Positions 9,701-10,747 of a DNA stretch of 10,747 nt are shown piece by piece. A program made the position numbers and the translations under genes. The notes below the pieces were generated by a model. That model saw only the letters and a list, made by a program, of their open reading frames with translations. It made no database searches and was not told where the DNA came from. The DNA is from Chromera velia (Eukaryota; Sar; Chromeraceae). The stretch lies in contig JAHBMJ010002419.1 of assembly GCA_018398765.1 (NCBI GenBank), forward strand, positions 1 to 10,747, read 5' to 3'. Numbering within the stretch: position 1 is the first letter of the stretch; each line of letters opens with the position of its first letter.

Positions 9701-10370
9701 TCTACGCGTACTAGCGGGTTCTTCCGAACTTTCAACAACGCCGGGACCTCCCAGTATCCGTCTCCCCTCCCGCCTGTGGATGAGAATTCACCTCTGAACG
9801 TCCCGCTCCCCCCCGCCATTTCGTCCCGCACCCAACCCTTATTCTTCAAGGGTTCTCAGAAGAAGAAGAACAAAGGAGGACTTCAAGTAAATGCACTGCA
9901 AGAAGAATCTGAAAAACTCGAAGGGGAAGAAGGAAGTCCTGTAGACATCAACTCAGTCACATCCCCTGACGGGTTCCCATTCGACAAGAGACTAATGAAA
10001 AGACAGCAAGTCTCCCTACCGCCTCCTAGGCCTACACCCCTCAGTCAGGATTCTCTAGGACGCCCTATCGTCCCCTCAGGTCTCTCCTTCACTCCTCCTG
10101 TAGAATCCCAAAGCGCGTCTCCCTCCTCCGTCTCTGTAGCGCGTTCTCCAAGGTCAACCTTCGGATCCCCTGGGTGGCATCAGAAGGACACGACTAGGGA
10201 GGCAGGCCTAGACCCACAGGGGTCGATGTGGGTAGCGATGGGGGGGGGCAACAGGGACCGAGACAGAGAGTGTGACAGAGATGTTCACACGTGGAAACGA
10301 CCCCATATGCCAAAGGAACAACACAGACGCGCAGCCGCAGAGAAACTCAAAGAAAAAGTCATCAAACTCG
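6791..10370 (+). CDS. large, mostly disordered, multi-exon protein of unknown function (3' end outside or near the edge)
   Basis: Proposed exons are 6791-7624, 7953-8004 and 8340-10370. The coding length is at least 972 codons plus one base. The ATG at 6791 is the first after the in-frame stop at 6608. The junctions are in phase: exon 1 ends after a full codon, exon 2 leaves one base (A), and exon 3 supplies AG to make Lys. Residues about 1-85 contain a helical segment (KMLHDQLLERLDGPRRLVL). Residues 145-170 are Glu-rich. Residues about 213-278 are a charged helix or coiled coil (EKERRARRRARWEAREARL and following). Exon 3 begins with an Arg/Ala helical part (MAAQILRSRCMSSAVRLLKR) and then becomes Ser/Pro/Glu/Arg-rich with poly-Ser runs, ending in a basic RRAAAEKLKEKVIKL. 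No catalytic motif, membrane span or signal peptide is visible. I do not recognise the family; a scaffold or nuclear protein is a guess. The length of uninterrupted frame, 677 codons in exon 3, supports real coding. Confidence 0.68.
7625..7952 (+). other. intron 1 of the large gene (328 nt)
   Basis: Donor GAG|GTCAGT and acceptor CATGCTACAG|GTC. It joins the charged helix ending KKRKRME to VKGGRAKK in phase 0. Inside are a C/T-rich tract (about 7639-7710) and a GT/TG-rich tract (about 7712-7785). The frame happens to remain open through most of the intron, which can mislead a plain ORF search. Confidence 0.65.
8005..8339 (+). other. intron 2 of the large gene (335 nt)
   Basis: The donor is CAAA|GTCAGT, the same hexamer as intron 1, and the acceptor is CATTCTGTCCGCAG|AGG after a pyrimidine-rich stretch (8274-8337). 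Reading through would terminate at 8219-8221; splicing restores the long exon 3 frame. A second possible acceptor, CTGTCCGCAG near 8180, is less compatible with the reading frame. Confidence 0.65.
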
Positions 10371-10686
10371 GTACGTTTCTAGCTGAACACATCTTCATGC
10401 ACGAAGTTTCCTGCCTGCCTTTCTGAATACATTTGCTCTTTCAAGCGAAGCTTCCTGCCTGCTGCATTTCTGGAAACATACAATTTCTGTCTGTCAAATT
10501 TGGAATACTTCTTGTGACTGACGAGTCGCAAAACAAGGCGGCAGGTCTTTTCTTGCAGTCCTTTGTTGTTCCGACCAAGTGACTGACTGTTTGATCACCT
10601 GGTTCTGATTTGTGTCCCGGCCTTTTGGATTTGCAAGAGAGACGCTGCGATTGTTACGATGCCAATTTTTGGATGCCTATTCATGA

Positions 10687-10746
<60 letters not shown>

Positions 10747-10747
10747 A
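10371..10747 (+). other. intron 3 of the large gene, continuing to or near the right edge
   Basis: The coding frame meets a strong donor, CTCG|GTACGT, at 10371; reading through would end at 10426. A good acceptor, TCTTTTCTTGCAG, ends at 10558 and would give a 188-nt intron and a short terminal exon 10559-10608 ending VTDCLITWF-stop. That exon is short and unconvincing, and a CT/GT tract like that in intron 1 follows, so I favour an intron that reaches beyond the window. Confidence 0.45.
10690..10746. repeat. (CT)n-(GT)n compound dinucleotide repeat at right edge
   Basis: About 15 CT units (10690-10719) pass directly into about 14 TG units (10719-10746). The order, pyrimidine tract then GT tract on the coding strand, is the same as in intron 1 of the adjacent gene. 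Confidence 0.95.

Noticed and set aside
9243-9849. Minus-strand frames of 130-150 codons within exon 3 of the large gene
   Set aside because: Shadows of the Ser/Pro/Glu-rich plus-strand frame; composition is complementary low complexity.

Overview
This is nuclear eukaryotic DNA. Genes are widely spaced, some are interrupted by GT-AG introns, and the intergenic DNA is full of microsatellites, purine tracts and fold-back repeats. The most informative gene encodes a three-helix FCP/LHC-type light-harvesting protein. Its N-terminus is a signal peptide followed by a transit-like region with Phe at the predicted cleavage site, as in algae whose complex plastid derives from a red alga. A chromerid such as Chromera velia fits best, but the species is inferred; a stramenopile or other red-lineage alga is not excluded.

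Layout, left to right. Positions 1-462 (minus) hold the N-terminal part of a probable BED-finger/hAT-like transposase that runs off the left edge. Positions 463-1215 are AT-rich, with an imperfect tandem duplication (offset about 224 bp) and perfect palindromes. Positions 1236-1960 are strongly purine-rich on the plus strand, with a (GGAC)/(GGAA) microsatellite. The intronless light-harvesting gene is at 2600-3256 (minus). After AT-richer intergenic DNA comes a roughly 250-bp CCAT array (4202-4447). Positions 4596-5506 (minus) hold a GNAT-type acetyltransferase gene in two exons; its second half carries a frameshift and appears to lack part of the catalytic core, so it is probably a decayed copy. 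A 423-bp MITE-like fold-back element (5571-5993) lies 64 bp upstream of that gene's ATG. Positions 5994-6790 are intergenic, with an 18-bp palindrome and a CpG-dense island. From 6791 to the right edge (plus) runs a multi-exon gene for a long, mostly disordered protein of unknown function. Its exon phases fit together across two introns, and a third intron with a CT/GT tract probably reaches the window end.

The genes show no operon-like or pathway relationship. The light-harvesting protein acts in the plastid thylakoid, the acetyltransferase family is soluble, and the large protein is unassigned. The GNAT remnant and the large gene are divergent, so 5507-6790 would hold both promoters; the MITE occupies the GNAT side of it. 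The main candidates for further attention are the MITE beside an eroding gene, the tandem module, a 16-nt in-frame echo of light-harvesting coding sequence upstream of its own ATG, and the large unassigned protein. I see no clear evidence of a wholly new molecular system.
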